Shown one piece after another: positions 13,621 to 27,781 of a stretch of DNA of 64,000 nt. This stretch comes from Gibbula magus. Lineage: Eukaryota; Mollusca; Gastropoda; Trochida; Trochidae. Numbering within the stretch: the first letter of the stretch is position 1; each line of letters starts with the position of its first letter. A program made the position numbers and the translations under genes. The notes under the pieces are model-generated. The model did not search any database. It was not told the DNA's origin and worked only from the letters and a program-made list of their open reading frames with translations. Location: contig OW388299.1 in NCBI GenBank assembly GCA_936450465.1, positions 42,047,548-42,111,547 of the forward strand, given 5' to 3'.

Positions 13621-15898
13621 GTAGGATTCGGGACGCTGGCCGGAAAACGTGACAGTAATAATGTTCTGCAAAGAGCGGAATTTGTTTCTCTAGGTTCGTT
13701 GAGGTCTTGTTACTGAGATGAACAAAAGAAAAGTGTTTACTTGTCGAGTAAGTCTCCAACTATTGTCTGAGATATTTCAGTCTCTTCAGTGTACAGTGTA
13801 TTGCTAAACGTCCTTGACTATGTCAAAGACATTGATATTGCTATTTTTAATTTGTGTCTTGGTGGATTCATGGCAACACGCATTCTCGTGGGTTTCTTTT
13901 TATTGAATCTGTCGCTTCTGAACCAGAAGCAGACGAAAGTCATGCATTTATGCTCAGGGAAGAATTGTGAATAGAAGATGTGTCATTATCAACTCACAAA
14001 ACACTTTAATGTAAACAAAGTCATTATCAAGATATAATAAATTTTTGGCATATTAATTGGTCGAGATAATATTTTGTAACCAAATGACGAAAATGAAAAT
14101 GAGTTTTATCGTTTTATTTCAATTAGTTATTAAGTAAGCCCCTTTACGGATTAAGTGTTACGTACATGTAAGTTGAATAAATGTATTAAGATAAATTTCA
14201 AATCCTATAAAAATTTATTTCTAACGCAAAACAATTATTTCTATTGGTGTTTGAATAATTTAAAATGATACTATCAACTCTATGTTACGGAGAAACAATC
14301 TGTAGTGGCTTAAATGCTTTACATTTGTTACTGAAGAGTCTTTTCTGATAAACTCTTACCATATCATCACCTGCATCACCACTAAAGAACTGCTATTGTA
14401 TATCCTCCACATATCTCTCCCTGTTATCTCCCTCGATGGGCTATTAGCATGGAACGTAACATGGTATGGTGTCCGGCGTCCATACGTTGTTAAACGTTTG
14501 CTTTTTCGACTTATTCCCGGGAACATTGTGTAGGGCTGAAATTGTCTGTGCAGACTGCTTAGCAAATGTGGGTTTTACAATGTGAAATTGGTTAACCTGT
14601 GGCCACGACCTAAACACCAATTTTCATATTTTTCTCCATCTAAAACTAAATGCACAAGAAAGCTAAAATCTTTTGTACACCTAGGAATATGAGAATTATA
14701 CATTTCGTTTCTCTTTCAAAAATACAGACGCCTTGGCCAAATTGGATTATTAACAGTTTTCAACCTATAGAATGTATAAATTAATGACTAATGAGCTAAA
14801 GAGCCAATGCCTTTATTTAAATGATTGTAGGACAAATAATATTTTCTTTCACATAGTCTATATTTATGGCAGAAACTTCATGAAATTCTGTAAAGCCTGA
14901 AGCAGGATATTTTAATATGAGTATCGCTATATTAAATGGTTGCCAAGAAAACGAATTAAATATTTCAAAAAGTGACTATCAGTCTAGGATGCCCTAAAGA
15001 TTCAATTACAATTCCTTAATAAGAATTTATTAGCAACCATTTAATATCTGGAGAATTCGTTTCTTTTTTTGGGGCAGTTTTTACATGATTATGATTTAAT
15101 AATCTGAACATGTTGGCATATGTAGAATACACGTTTCGGGAAATGTAGTGATAAGAACTTTCTTTGTGAATGTAATTGATTTTCTATATGAACATGTGAG
15201 TATCCTTGGACTATATATAAACGTGAGATTCATTTAACATACTTCCAAACCTACACTACTGTGCAAAACTTTGTACGTTCGCGATGTTTGTGCTGAATGT
15301 CCGCAAAGACAGTGTACTTATATTGTACAGTAGTGTGGATCTAGGTTAAGATGTTATGCCATTGTACATGTAAATCAATCAATCAATCAAACCAATCACT
15401 TTTTACTCACGCACAAACCACCAACGCTGGTACAATGGCAGAAAAACAAAACAGACATAATATACATTTGTGCATGCGTCTTATGAGCTATATCTAAGAC
15501 TTTTTCAAGATAGTTATGAATTTTAACACATATATATATATATTTTTACAATATATACATTTGGATAACACGAAAGTAAGTTTTGGGAAAAAACAAAACT
15601 GACTGGGAGAAGAGATTCGTATCTAAATGGGATGTAAAAAAAGTCATTTCCCATTACATTCTGGTTTACATAAACGTTTTTCCTTTGCAAAGCCTTGCCA
15701 CCGGTCACTGTATATGGGCAAGTTTTGATTAGTACAAAGTACAAACTCTTTACAACGAGATTGAAATACATTTTGGCAGTAAAAGTTATTGTTAAAATTT
15801 AAGTTATTTCTTAGAATGTTTGTAAAATATGCCCTAAGAGCTACATAAAATATATTCTCTCTACTTTTGGTAAAACTAATGAAAGGATTTGTCTGCTC

Positions 15899-16259
15899 TT
15901 AAAGGCGCTGTAGCACGTTTTTTGCAAAATTTATTTTTTCAAATTTCCCATTTATTATGATAGTTTATGTCATTTAAATAAACTTTAGAGGGTAAAACAT
16001 CTTATTACTCAAACCAATTATCTGTAGTGGTAAAAACTTTGTTGCGTATAAAGCAACAATTGCATGGCGGCCATTATATTGTGAACACAATTTATTATGT
16101 TTTATTACAAAAACGATTACCATGGCTTTACCGAAACATGTACACTCATTTTAAACTTTATTTTCTGAAGAGAGAAGGATGTTTTACTATTGGTGAAATT
16201 ATTTTTCAAATACATTTCATCAACTTTTTGTGCGAAAAAACGTGCTACTGCCCCTTTAA
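15899..16259 (+). mobile_element. TTAA-target MITE, copy B, forward orientation at the same site as in copy A
   Basis: The element (15903-16255, 353 bp) is flanked by TTAA at 15899-15902 and 16256-16259. The flanks (GTCTGCTC to the left, GATCAGTCAAGG to the right) equal those of the copy-A element, but the interior runs the other way. The left end is the AGGCGCTGTAGC variant and the right end the CTACTGCCCCT variant, so the two ends belong to different subtypes. Several short ORFs cross it by chance. Confidence 0.9.
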
Positions 16260-16807
16260 GATCAGTCAAGGTGTTGGATACAGAGAAGGATCAACAAATA
16301 GATCACTTAGTCAAATATTGTTTAACAAAGTTTGAAAGTAGCCATGGAACTCCAATTGGAAGCTGTTTATATTTAATCAAATATAATTAAAATAGCGACC
16401 TTTTTGACTTGGGCATGCAGATGAAAAAAAGTTTATGCCAAAACGACAAAATGAATTAATTCATTCTAATACAAAATGGAGTTTTATGGTGTGGATTTGC
16501 GAGGACTTTGTTTCACAGATAATTATTTAAATAGATTTTCCTGAATAAAGAATCTTTATATGACATCGCCCAATGAACAAAGATTGATTTCCTGGACAGA
16601 AGTTTTGAAACGTATACAATAATGATAAATACGATGTAACATATAAATCATATATGCATGTCATGGTATTAATACCTCCATATAGCGTACATATATTTAT
16701 AAGTCCAGGGCGTTGCTATTAATTTCCACTGTGCAATGTATCACCTGTAAAAAACGACTACATGTAGCATAGAACGTTGAAGTAATCTATATCTATCACA
16801 TTCTCTT

Positions 16808-17830
<1,023 letters not shown>

Positions 17831-20800
17831 ATGTCATCTAAGTTGTGAAACAAAACTCTACAGTATTTGATTATTCAAGGAAATCACAGGTGATCATTTT
17901 TGCAGGACTCTTCATGTCACGTTGCTACTTGATTAGTTCAATGCATGCGTGTTCTTACGAAAAGTCCCTGATTTTGTTGACCCAGTGGCAATTCTCTCCA
18001 ATCATTTAACATCAGGAAGAAGAAAATGTTATTTTCCCATTTGCACAAACAACAATGTCAGTAAATCTAAAACTGGAAGTTTGATAAAGTAGTTCTCGAC
18101 AAAACTTCTTTTGCAAAACTTTTGGAATCAATAAATCTCTATTTGAAGGAAATGTTTTCAGAGGAGATATCTGATTTCAGTATCAGGTTTCCATTGATGG
18201 AATATTGAAATTGACAGTCCATTTTCATTACCCCTATCTATCAACGTCTTACAAATCAAGCATCTTGACAAAACTGAATGGAGAGAAAAGCATAAGTTTC
18301 CCAACTTCTCAACAAAATTCTCATTTCTTCTTTTCCCTAGTTTATATCTTCAGAGAGAATGTTTGGGATGAATGTAACTGCAGTATTTCTTATTCTCTGG
18401 TAATCACCGGATAGTATGGGTCGATATTAAAATTCCATCTTGCTTCACCTGGTTATGTGTAAAAGCAAAGCTCTTCCAAATCCGATGATTGTCTTATCAG
18501 CATTTATTGAAGAAATGACGAATGGTCACCAATCACGACCGAACGAAATATTAATTTTTGAATGATGTTCTATAGCTCAAAGGAGATTTTATGAAAACAT
18601 AATCCTGAAGTTGAATTTAGAGACCGAAATCGGAAATGAAAGTCTGTTAAATGAATTGCATTATGTGCGATATGTATTTATCGGTGTAACGCTCAGCCCT
18701 ATTAAAGTAACAGTAAGTATGTTTCATGATATATTTTTGGTTGTCATACATGCCAAAATAACACATTTGGTGATATAAGTGAAAATTCACGCTTAACTAA
18801 TTTGCACATGCCAGTCGAGGTACCATTTCCGGTTTTGAACTGAATGAACTAGCCTATAAATGGTAATTGTTAGAGAACGTCATGACTTCTCGGTAAAATA
18901 ACACCATGTTTAATGTTTGGCATAATTTGACTCCAACCACATATTTAATGTTCACATGTGCACATATCTCCGTTAGATGTCCACATTATCAATATGCGAT
19001 ACTCATCTGCAAAGTAAAATTAATTAAGACATAGTTATATTTCAAAATTAAATTGTAAAGTTGAACTATTTGATATTTGCAAAAGAAGATTACAATTCGA
19101 GCTCTTACTGTCCATATTTTACAAGAAATGGAAAAAAAACGATTGCAAGGGAACTTCAGCTTAATGGATTGAAAATGAAACACAGATCAGATTATGGTTT
19201 TAAAATTGAATCTTAATTATAGACCCGGTTTATAATTGATGGGGAGAGCTTGTATCCGAAACCTTTGCAGGCGGAAAAGGGGTATGAAATAAGTTAACTG
19301 AAGTTATACGAAGTTACATGGTTAAACATGCGAGCGTCAGCTGCACTGCTTCAGAGACCATCGATGCTTTTTGGTGATTCTGTAAGTACCTCTCTTCGAT
19401 GTCAATAATCGTGGAATCGCGAAATGTTTTAACATTAGCATAGTAATTACTCATGTTCATGACACTCACCTATAGTCCCGTTTATTCTTATACCTAGACG
19501 CATTCAACAACAGTACGGTAATTTCGTAATTCATGCAAAAAAAGCATTTCTCAATGAAACAGGAAAACCTCCTTTGGACGCCATTGTTTTATTTGTGCAT
19601 GCTTGTCATCGACCGATAATTCACGGAAATAGTCGCTCTTCCTTCTGATTCCGGACGAAGTTCCTTCCGACACCGCATGTCTGTTTCTGTAAGTACCGTG
19701 GAATCAACGATATTGCTGCGTTTGTTTCGGGAAAAGAGGGCGTTTTCTACCATAATGAGAGCGTTTCTTTCAAATATGAAAGGGTTTTCTTCAAAATTGA
19801 CGCATTTCCTTCCATTACTTAGAGGGCCTGATTAAAAAAAAATTGTCGATAGGAAACTATATATTCTGATGAACAACCTCTCTATATTTGACCTTACTGT
19901 ATATTTGAAGGCAATAAACATCGACAGAATGTCCCATCATAAGATAACACTATTCCATGCGACATATGAGTGACATTAGGCAAAAGTTACTCATTATGTA
20001 AAATAATTTTTAAAAATGTAAGATGCATATACATTGACAGCTCAATTAACTCTTCTGAAGCATCCAACAGATTCATAAAAATGAAAAATGTGATTCGCTG
20101 CGGGTCACATGTGAGTAACACAAATTTTCAATTTCAACTTTCAACTGCATAATCGTTCTTCTTGAGATCTACTTGTACACATCCTCAGTCACCCAGGGCT
20201 GAATGTGCAAATCATCTGCTACATCTATATTACCCATAGAGTTCTTCAACATGAAAACTTGTGTTGAAATTACCGGTCATTATCGGTAATTGGTATGCCA
20301 ATCAAAATATTGTGTATGCCCTGTGAGCACTCCGAGGCCATCCAAAACAATTCTGTCATTCATGAAATATGATTCTGTTAACTAACTCAAGCTCAGGTCT
20401 TGGATTTGCAACCAAACAGATGGGTACCTTGAAATATTTAAATGATTATCGAATGGGCAAAGCACATTAATCATTAAATATTCTTCTTTTCGTGAAGACA
20501 AACAATATATTAACAGTCGTGGCTGCGCTGTTCTTGAAAAAGGCATTTTCACTTTACTAGATGAGATATACATGGTATTCGACGAGAAATGTCTGCTATT
20601 CTCTTTATCATAAAATTGATATATTCAATAAGTGTCGTCTGAAAGGTTTTATTTTTTCACATATACGCATGTTAGTGTCAGTATCCGCATCATTGATAGT
20701 ATTCTAGAAGATTAATATTAATCTAGCCTGTGGTTTTCAGAAATCTGAGATTCATGTGTCCATAATCTGTAGAAAAGTTTACGATTATTTCGAAATTTAT

Positions 20801-22667
20801 GTCAACCAATTGTTATTAGTTGTTTCCATAAATCTTAGTGGTCTTAAGGCCTTTCCTCATACCTGGTTTTATATTAGTGTTTCTTTTTCATTTTCAATAT
20901 ATAACTGCTCTTGAAATCAATTGTGCAGTATAGTTCTTGTACAAGCGTTTGTACTTTTGAGACTAACACAATGACTTATTTAGTCAGAATAGTATTGTTT
21001 GAATAGACTATTCTAACATTTGTCGCGGGTTCAGGCCTTGAGTCTAGCCGTCGAGACAAAAATAGGACGGAGATCCTCGTTCTGGTTAAAATTCATCGTT
21101 ATTGCCTGTAAAGGACAAGTTCAACATTAGTGAAATGTTTGAAGTGTCAGCCATACGTGCGATGGCTGACAGATGACAATTGAGTGTGATTCAAATTGTC
21201 ATACGTCACAGGCGTAGAAGCCCGTGATTTGGCTTAGAGCCAAATACGGGTAGAACGTACAACTCACTAAGACAGCGGAGAAGCAGCCTTCTGATGGAAA
21301 GAAAGAGATATAAAAGGCTGTCGGCGACACATAGGAAATATTTCTGATGGATAAAATACATGAACTTGTTATGACGCATATTTTATCGTTTGAGTATGAA
21401 CGATTCATGTCTAAAAACCGGACTTTGACAAATTTGATACACAACCTGTACCCACTTGCTTTAATCCGCTAATACCTCAAAATCCTCTTAGAGACTAAAG
21501 CATTGACTTCAGCCTAATTGAGGCTTTGTGCAGGTGATCACTGTAAATCGAAATAATAAAATACTCGGTTAATGTAAATCTTATTTCAGAAAATGACAAC
21601 TGACAAATAGGAAACCTCTTTAAATCAGTAAACATGCTGGAATTTCCTTTTCGAGGTTGGGCATATTACTCATAATGAATCAAGTTGGTAAACATTGATG
21701 ATTACAGCTGTACTCATTATACTGCTATGGATTAAATTTTTAAAACTGAATTTAAGGATATTCATGAATTTATATTACTCATTTCGTAGCATGATTCTCT
21801 TTTCTTTTGCAGAAAGTGGATACAAATTTATTTAATCATCAGTCAACTAATTATCTGTATAATTAATTCAATGATAGCATGGTAAATAATGTCATTTTAA
21901 CTAATAATTAAATTTCATAACTCAATTAATAATCATTGATTGTGTTCATCTTAATTTTTAACAGTTCTCACATATATTTTCTGACCTCTGATAATAAATT
22001 TTGTTACTCTTCAGCCAGTAATTGCAGAATTTTTTTTAGATCTATTTCGCTATATTTGGTGCACAGATAGGATTTCACTATTGAAAGGATTAAAGATGAC
22101 CTATTAAGAAGTTGTCCGCGGTAGAGGTATTGCGGGTCTGAAAAGGTAGACTTCCTGACTAATACGTCCTTTGATGACAAAAAGTAAGGAAACAGTTGTA
22201 TGATTTCAAATCACTCATTCCTGACCTTTTCATGGTATTTTTTCCAGTTGAAGGACTGTTCCATGTATATACTCGAACTCAATACAAAAAGAAAATACTG
22301 TTACATCTTCATGAAACATTACAATGAATATTAAGGACCCACATAGGTTACTCAAGTCATCTCTTCTAGCGCAACCTCTGTCACAAATCACATTCTAATA
22401 ATGGTGTGGTTCAATAGACTGAAGAAACAACACATAACCGCATTTTATTTATTTCAAATTTTGACAAGTGAAATTTGTTTATGTGTCAATAATGATGGAG
22501 TTCAAGGGTCTTGCTTTGTTTTAGTCAGTACCTATATTTATGGTATTTTGCCAGGTATGTTTGTTTCAATTAGGTATCAATATCCTTCCCGGAGAGGTTA
22601 CTCCATTTATTTTGAAAAAGACAAATATTTTATGGATGATAAACTTCTTTATTAACAATAGCGACGT

Positions 22668-22710
22668 TTCGGTATAGATCCTTATACCGTTATCAAGCAT
22701 ATGGAAGAGA
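22668..22710 (-). ncRNA. Hammerhead-like motif in the Penelope fragment
   Basis: On the minus strand the sequence contains TTGATAA, the hairpin CGGTATA-AGGATC-TATACCG, then AAACGTCGC, as in the arms of the complete element at 57979-60116. This resembles a hammerhead core (CUGAUGA, stem II, GAAA, GUC). The core is non-canonical, so self-cleavage is doubtful. Confidence 0.35.
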
Positions 22711-23180
22711 TGGTGAAACAGCAGGTTATATACAGGATACATGTTGGTATGATAAAGAGATAACAAATACAACAAGATGAGGTAACAATGACAAGTGAAG
22801 TTGTGGTAACAAGGAAACCAGAGATCTAGAGTAGTAAGTTAAGGATGAGAGGACAAAGGCAGGGTGAGGGTACCAATTAGTGGTGGGGGTGGAAGCCAAA
22901 GTGAGAAGACTGGATTAATCATTTGTGGATTAAGTGGTTTTATTACTCAAACGTGGTGAGATCACTCATTAGATAACAATGAGTTGGTTACACACATGTG
23001 TGATAACACCGCGTGCTGCCGTAACGTCATAATCGGCGCGTGACGTCATAGTCGTTTTTGGTTGACGTCCCAATGTTAGCCGCGCGACTGCAATAGCAGG
23101 TGACCTATTTGCAAGTAAGCGTCACTAAAAACGATTTTCTTGCAATTCAGCGCTATTTACATCACTGAGTAATAAATAAA

Positions 23181-23331
23181 ATACTAAACTCGGTCCCGTT
23201 GGATAACATGTTTATGAAACTCGTGAATGGCATCGGTATTTAACTCGCTTTCGCTCGTTAAAATACCAAACCATCCATTCGATTCATAAACATGTTATCA
23301 AACGGGACATCGTTTAGTATTCTATATGTAA
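23181..23331. repeat. Fold-back hairpin inside the Penelope fragment
   Basis: AATACTAAAC at 23181 pairs with GTTTAGTATT at 23322-23331. Pairing continues through GGATAACATGTTTATGA / TCATAAACATGTTATC toward a loop containing CTCGCTTTCGCTCG. The imperfect stem is roughly 70 bp. It is nested in Penelope-derived sequence and is therefore younger than it. Confidence 0.75.
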
Positions 23332-24168
23332 GCTGATGGGATGAAATAGCCTTGATCCCTATTCATGAAATAGCCTTGTCCTCTCATCCGCGCCCTGGCT
23401 AATTAACTTACTTCTCTCTGGTAGTGAGATAATTTGAAACCTGGTCGTATAGGTACTGTAATAAAAGGCAAAAAGTTGGAATTTTACTTTGATTTGGATT
23501 CTTTCTAAGAGCCAGGAGAAGACACAATAAAAAATCAGATTTACGATTAGTTTGTAAGCGAATAATTCCTAGCTTCAAGTATGAAAAAGTTCCTCATCGC
23601 ATTCAAACTTGAAATAGAGCTATTCTCAAACCCACCACAATGTTTGAAGTGATTTGAAAAAATTCTAATTTTAACATGAAAGGAAAGCGTTCCTGATAGC
23701 AAAGGTTAGTTACTTGAACCAGATGAAGATAAATTCGTTATTTTACTTTAGTTTGGGAGAAACAATTCTCAAAAAAGTGGAATAAGGATATTGCTTTTGT
23801 TGAATAATAGTTACAGGGACATGTTTATCTTGTTGTGGCCGGCTGCTTTATCATACAACATCACCATGAATCGTTGCTTGCATTTTTGGAAAAAGGAACC
23901 ATTCCATGCCAATTGTAACTAGTTTCCTTTGTTTGTAATATCCCTATTAAAGTATTGTACAGGAGAGACAATTAAGTTGTTGATATTTTTTTATTGTAAA
24001 TATTTAAATGCGTAATGGAATATCTCATTTCTTCATGTCCAATTATTAAAAAGAACACCTAGGGTGTTGTTCATATTGAGTTATATTATCATGATATGCT
24101 ACTCACTGACTCTGGTGTTAGTTTTCAAAATCTCTTTCAAATAGAATTTAGAGATCAGTAAGCTGTGG

Positions 24169-24549
24169 GTGTTTACATCAGAAGACGCTGGAATACTGCG
24201 TCATGAAATGTTGTTTCTAATCCAGGTCTTTTCATTTGAAATATTAAAATCTGTTTGTCATGCTCGAGTATTAACTGAGGAGCGCAATCCAGGGGAATGG
24301 CCAACCAAGAATCTTTTTAAATCCGCAACGAAATCTCATTACATTCACATCAAAGCCAGGCCTTTTCAACGAAGATATCAGGATTCCACATTTGACACAA
24401 TGTCTGCAGCCTATTATGAGGTAAAAGAGAAGGACAGGTTAATATTATCGTGTCACGTTCATGTGAACTTGCAGCAAATTAATTTGTATTGTGTATTCCA
24501 TTTATTGGTGAATAAAGATAGTGGCTTCGTAAAGGACGCTACAGATTGA
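24169..24549 (+). pseudogene. 126-codon open frame in copy B, broken in copy A; probably not a gene
   Basis: The predicted product has no domain, signal peptide or membrane segment that I recognise. The matching copy-A sequence (10606-10985) has an indel that shifts the frame near the start and a TAG where B has TCG. In the central stretch from 24262 the base differences seen all change the amino acid (Thr/Pro, Ser/Tyr, stop/Ser). A plausible splice donor (GAG before GTAAAAG at 24418) is present but unsupported. It is listed only because it is the longest non-transposon frame in the duplication. Confidence 0.12.
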
Positions 24550-25530
24550 GATAATAAAGGATGCTATAAACGATAACATTTTTAATTATCGTATAGACGT
24601 ATCTCTTGTTAAAATAACCGATCATAATTTTAACATTTACATCTTATTTTGGCATCTTTGAAAAATCAGCTTTCAAAATACGTCAAATCTGCATCCTTAG
24701 ATCAAACGTTTTCTGCATCAATGAGCTAGTTACACAAAGTATCCATAAGAGATTTAAAAGGATTTCAGTAAAACCTCTCAAATTGTCATTCTGCTTCACA
24801 TTTTCTTAAATAAAGGCGTTGATTTCACAGAGAGGATTTCATCCAATCTGTACAACAATCTCCCCAGGGAGGTTGGAACATTGTCTCTCTTTAGAGCTAG
24901 AGTCCTATAATAACCACTTGTGAAGAACTGATTGATATTAAAAAAGTGTGATGGCCTCTAAGACCACTGAGTACAAATAGGCAATCAATTCAATACGAAA
25001 CATGAACAGCTGATGCAAAAATCTTAAATTGCAACTTTCATTTTTAATAACATATACCAAACGGTATCAATAGTGTTATTTTATCGAGAAGGACTGCTCA
25101 CTTCAAACGAGTGGAGGGTACCTGAAAAGGATTCAGAAGTGACATTATCAACATTCTAGCCATATAACGTGATACTTGAAACGACCTCTCTAAACCATAT
25201 CACCCGGTACGAGGAACTTAAAACATTGTAATTCCCTCCAGGAGGGTTTACACAGACAATTGTTTACCCTGTTTTGAGGAATTACAATTATTGTAAAGCC
25301 TGACATATTTTGAAGATGACGGCTTGAAAGTAAAGATTTGAAGAAACTTTTTTTAGACTTATTTTGAAACATTTCGCAAATATATGACAGAATATGAGCA
25401 GCACATGTTTCAGAGAAAGTGCGTCTATCCACTAACATCTGTTGTACGTGAGTTAGCGCTTTAGTGTATGGCGCCAACGAGGCAGATGAGATTCCACGGT
25501 ACACACTCAACGTATATAGCACGACTGTAC

Positions 25531-26324
25531 ACAGGGATCTCAGGTTCAAACCAAGGATTTTATGAACGACTCTATGTACAAGGGATCCTCAATATAAAGC
25601 CACAACCTTACCATATCCTCGGTATCATGGTTTCTCGTTATAATACTTAAATGTCAGGTTTAAGATAAGATAAGTTTCGGTACATTTCTGAAGTGAAAAC
25701 ACAAACGTATCGGTTTCGATTTTGCCATGATGCAATGCCTCAAAATTATCCCCAGTTACATGATATTTTCACTTAGATATGCAAGTTAGTGAAATCATAG
25801 GTGAACAAAATTATGGGATACAGCTATACCGTCCTTGATCTGGCTTCAGAACAAAACAAAACATAATTGTGTTTCAAATATATTTATTTGTTCTATGAAT
25901 TTCTATGTTAATAGTTTGCTTATCAACATTTATATTTCAGTGTACATCAGACGTTTAGTGGTTTTTATCATACGACTGGTGAAGCCAGAGAAACACCACC
26001 GTATGGTTTATTTTCTCAATATTATTTTTATATACCACTTCATGTAAAGGACATGTGTCTTTCAGAGCTTATTATGTTACACAATGCAGTTTTGGTTTTC
26101 TATTAAATCTTATTTTGGAAAAACGGACATTTCTTGTATTCAAAAACTGTATTTGTTATTTCAATTGATTTTTGGACATTTCTTGTTTTCAAAAACTGTA
26201 TTTGTTATTTCAATTGATATTTGGATCTTGGTAATCTAATTGGAGTTTTTTAAAAAAAAGGTTGGAATTTTACAACAAAACAACAATTGACTGAATAGTT
26301 CAAGTTATAAGAAAACAATGATTG
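25531..26324. other. Single-copy stretch with a 49-bp tandem doublet
   Basis: No gene was recognised. Two adjacent copies of a 49-bp unit (26125-26173 and 26174-26222) begin GGACATTTCTTGT and differ at very few positions. The rest is AT-rich sequence without further structure that I can see. Confidence 0.6.
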
Positions 26325-26681
26325 CATAATTTAGCACGATTTTTGCAAATTTTATTTTTACAAATTTCCCATTTATAATGATAGTTAATGTCATTCATAT
26401 TTACTTAAGATGGTAAAACATCTTATTACACAAACTAGTTATCCATAGTGGTAATAAAGGTGTTGCGTATAAAGCAAAACATTACTTGGCGGCCATTTTA
26501 ATTTGAACACATTCTTTTATTTAGATTTACAGAAATGATTCCCATCGCTTTAGCGAACCATGTTCATGATTTTTTAAAAATTGATTTGAAAAGAGAAGGG
26601 TATTTTACTATTGGTGATAATATTTTTCAAATACATTTCATCGATTTATTTAAGAAAAAAAACTTGCTAGTTCCCCTTTAA
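26325..26681 (+). mobile_element. Degenerate TTAA-target MITE
   Basis: The interior matches the family (GCAAATTTTATTTTTAC, GGTAAAACATCTTATTAC, GGCGGCCATTTTAA and others). The right end reads CTAGTTCCCCTTTAA. The left terminal repeat is eroded to TTTAGCACGATTTTT. The copy is old and probably immobile. Confidence 0.75.
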
Positions 26682-26694
26682 GGAGGTGGAAATG

Positions 26695-26780
26695 ACAAGG
26701 ATAGTTTATGGATGATCAACTTCTTTATTTCACAAAGGCGACGTTTCGGTATAAAACCTTATGTCGTTATTAAGCATATG
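26695..26780 (-). mobile_element. Short Penelope-arm remnant with decayed hammerhead-like motif
   Basis: The sequence TGGATGATCAACTTCTTTATT, then GCGACGTTTCGGTATA, then AAGCATATG follows the same order as the arm at 57990-58070. The stem and core are mutated (TTATTAAG for TTATCAAG). It lies directly after the degenerate MITE 26325-26681. Confidence 0.65.
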
Positions 26781-27171
26781 ACCTCAAAAGAGGTATTTTT
26801 ATGTAGGTTCTGTTCATTTTATGGTTTCTGTTTCTGATGCATTCGTATTTGATGAATCATTAGATTTGTCTTGGACGTTGATCATTTTGGTGCTATTAAA
26901 AAAGATGGACAATTCTTTGAAAAAGCAAACACGTTTTCCCAATATATGTTGTACATATGTCTGTCATGTTTTAATAGCCCTGGATTTTATCTAAATTTAT
27001 CTTCAATTTTTAAAAATCATAACGACAATTTGAAAATACATGTCATTTAGTACGTGAAAGTATTTAACAGTGTTATGATTTTTCATGACTGTATACTTTA
27101 TACAGTACATGTACAAATAGTAGTTATTCAAGAGGAACCCATATCCTCAAAGTCAGGGACCAATCGCCAGC

Positions 27172-27781
27172 TAATGTCCCTATTTCACTACGAGCCGAAT
27201 TATCACGAATAGCCACGAATAAGTGATTGTATAAATTCGTAAACATTCGGCAAAATTCGTGAACAGCAATTTCACTTGTACGAAAATTCGTAGATTTTCA
27301 TACTGAAACCCTACGAAACAGATACGAATAACTTACGAATTGTTTACGAATTATGTACGAATTGTGCGAAATAATTAAGAAATAGTTGCGAATACACTAC
27401 GATTTTTTTTCCTTAATTCGGGACATTCGTAAATGATTCGTAGATGATTCGTAAGTAATTCGGGGATGAGAACATCAAAATTATCAACCACGAATTTCCA
27501 AGAATTGTTTACGAAGTTGTTACGAACGTCCCGAATTAAATACGAACAGTTTACGAAGCAACTACGAATCTGAAATTCGTAGATGATTCGTGGAAATCTT
27601 TTGACAAACAAAATTGTTTCCACGAATGCCACGAATTACAAGAATGTTGCCGAATCAACTAGGAATCATTTACGAATATCACGAATAAATTACGAATTAT
27701 CTACGAATGTTCACGAAAGTGCAAATTTTCAAATTCGTGGCGATTCGTGGCAATTCGGGTCGTAGTGAAATAGGGGCATAA
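27172..27781. mobile_element. 604-bp inverted-repeat element saturated with ACGAAT/ATTCGT hexamers
   Basis: The element 27175-27778 starts TGTCCCTATTTCACTACGA and ends with the complement of TGCCCCTATTTCACTACGA. Similarity of the two ends runs on for about 45 bp. TAA lies directly outside both ends, fitting a 3-bp target duplication of the PIF/Harbinger kind. About two dozen ACGAAT or ATTCGT hexamers are spread over its whole length by eye count, far above the surroundings. No transposase is encoded; the ORFs across it are translations of the repeated motif. Confidence 0.85.

Larger units (their letters stand above)
22613..23433 (-). mobile_element. Internally deleted Penelope-like element fragment with a nested insertion, copy B only
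   Basis: From about 22618 to 22938 the sequence matches the left arm of the complete element at 57979-58318. About 23332-23367 matches the end of its coding region (compare 58330-58366). About 23377-23433 is an inverted piece of the arm (GGCTAATTAACTTACT). About 390 bp of unrelated sequence with a hairpin (23181-23331) interrupts it. It stands where copy A has about 475 bp of other sequence (8836-9311), so the insertion came with a local deletion or rearrangement. Confidence 0.75.

Noticed and set aside
23030..23070. Pair of TGACGTCAT-like sites as a CRE-type enhancer
   Set aside because: They lie inside an insertion within a Penelope fragment and have no other promoter features. Chance or element origin is more likely.
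24418..24424. Splice donor (GAG before GTAAAAG) closing a possible exon from 24226
   Set aside because: The matching copy-A sequence has a frameshift and altered residues, and no neighbouring exon was recognised.
27375..27765. Overlapping frames on both strands across the ACGAAT-rich element
   Set aside because: They exist because the repeated hexamer lacks stop codons in those frames. The content mirrors the motif.
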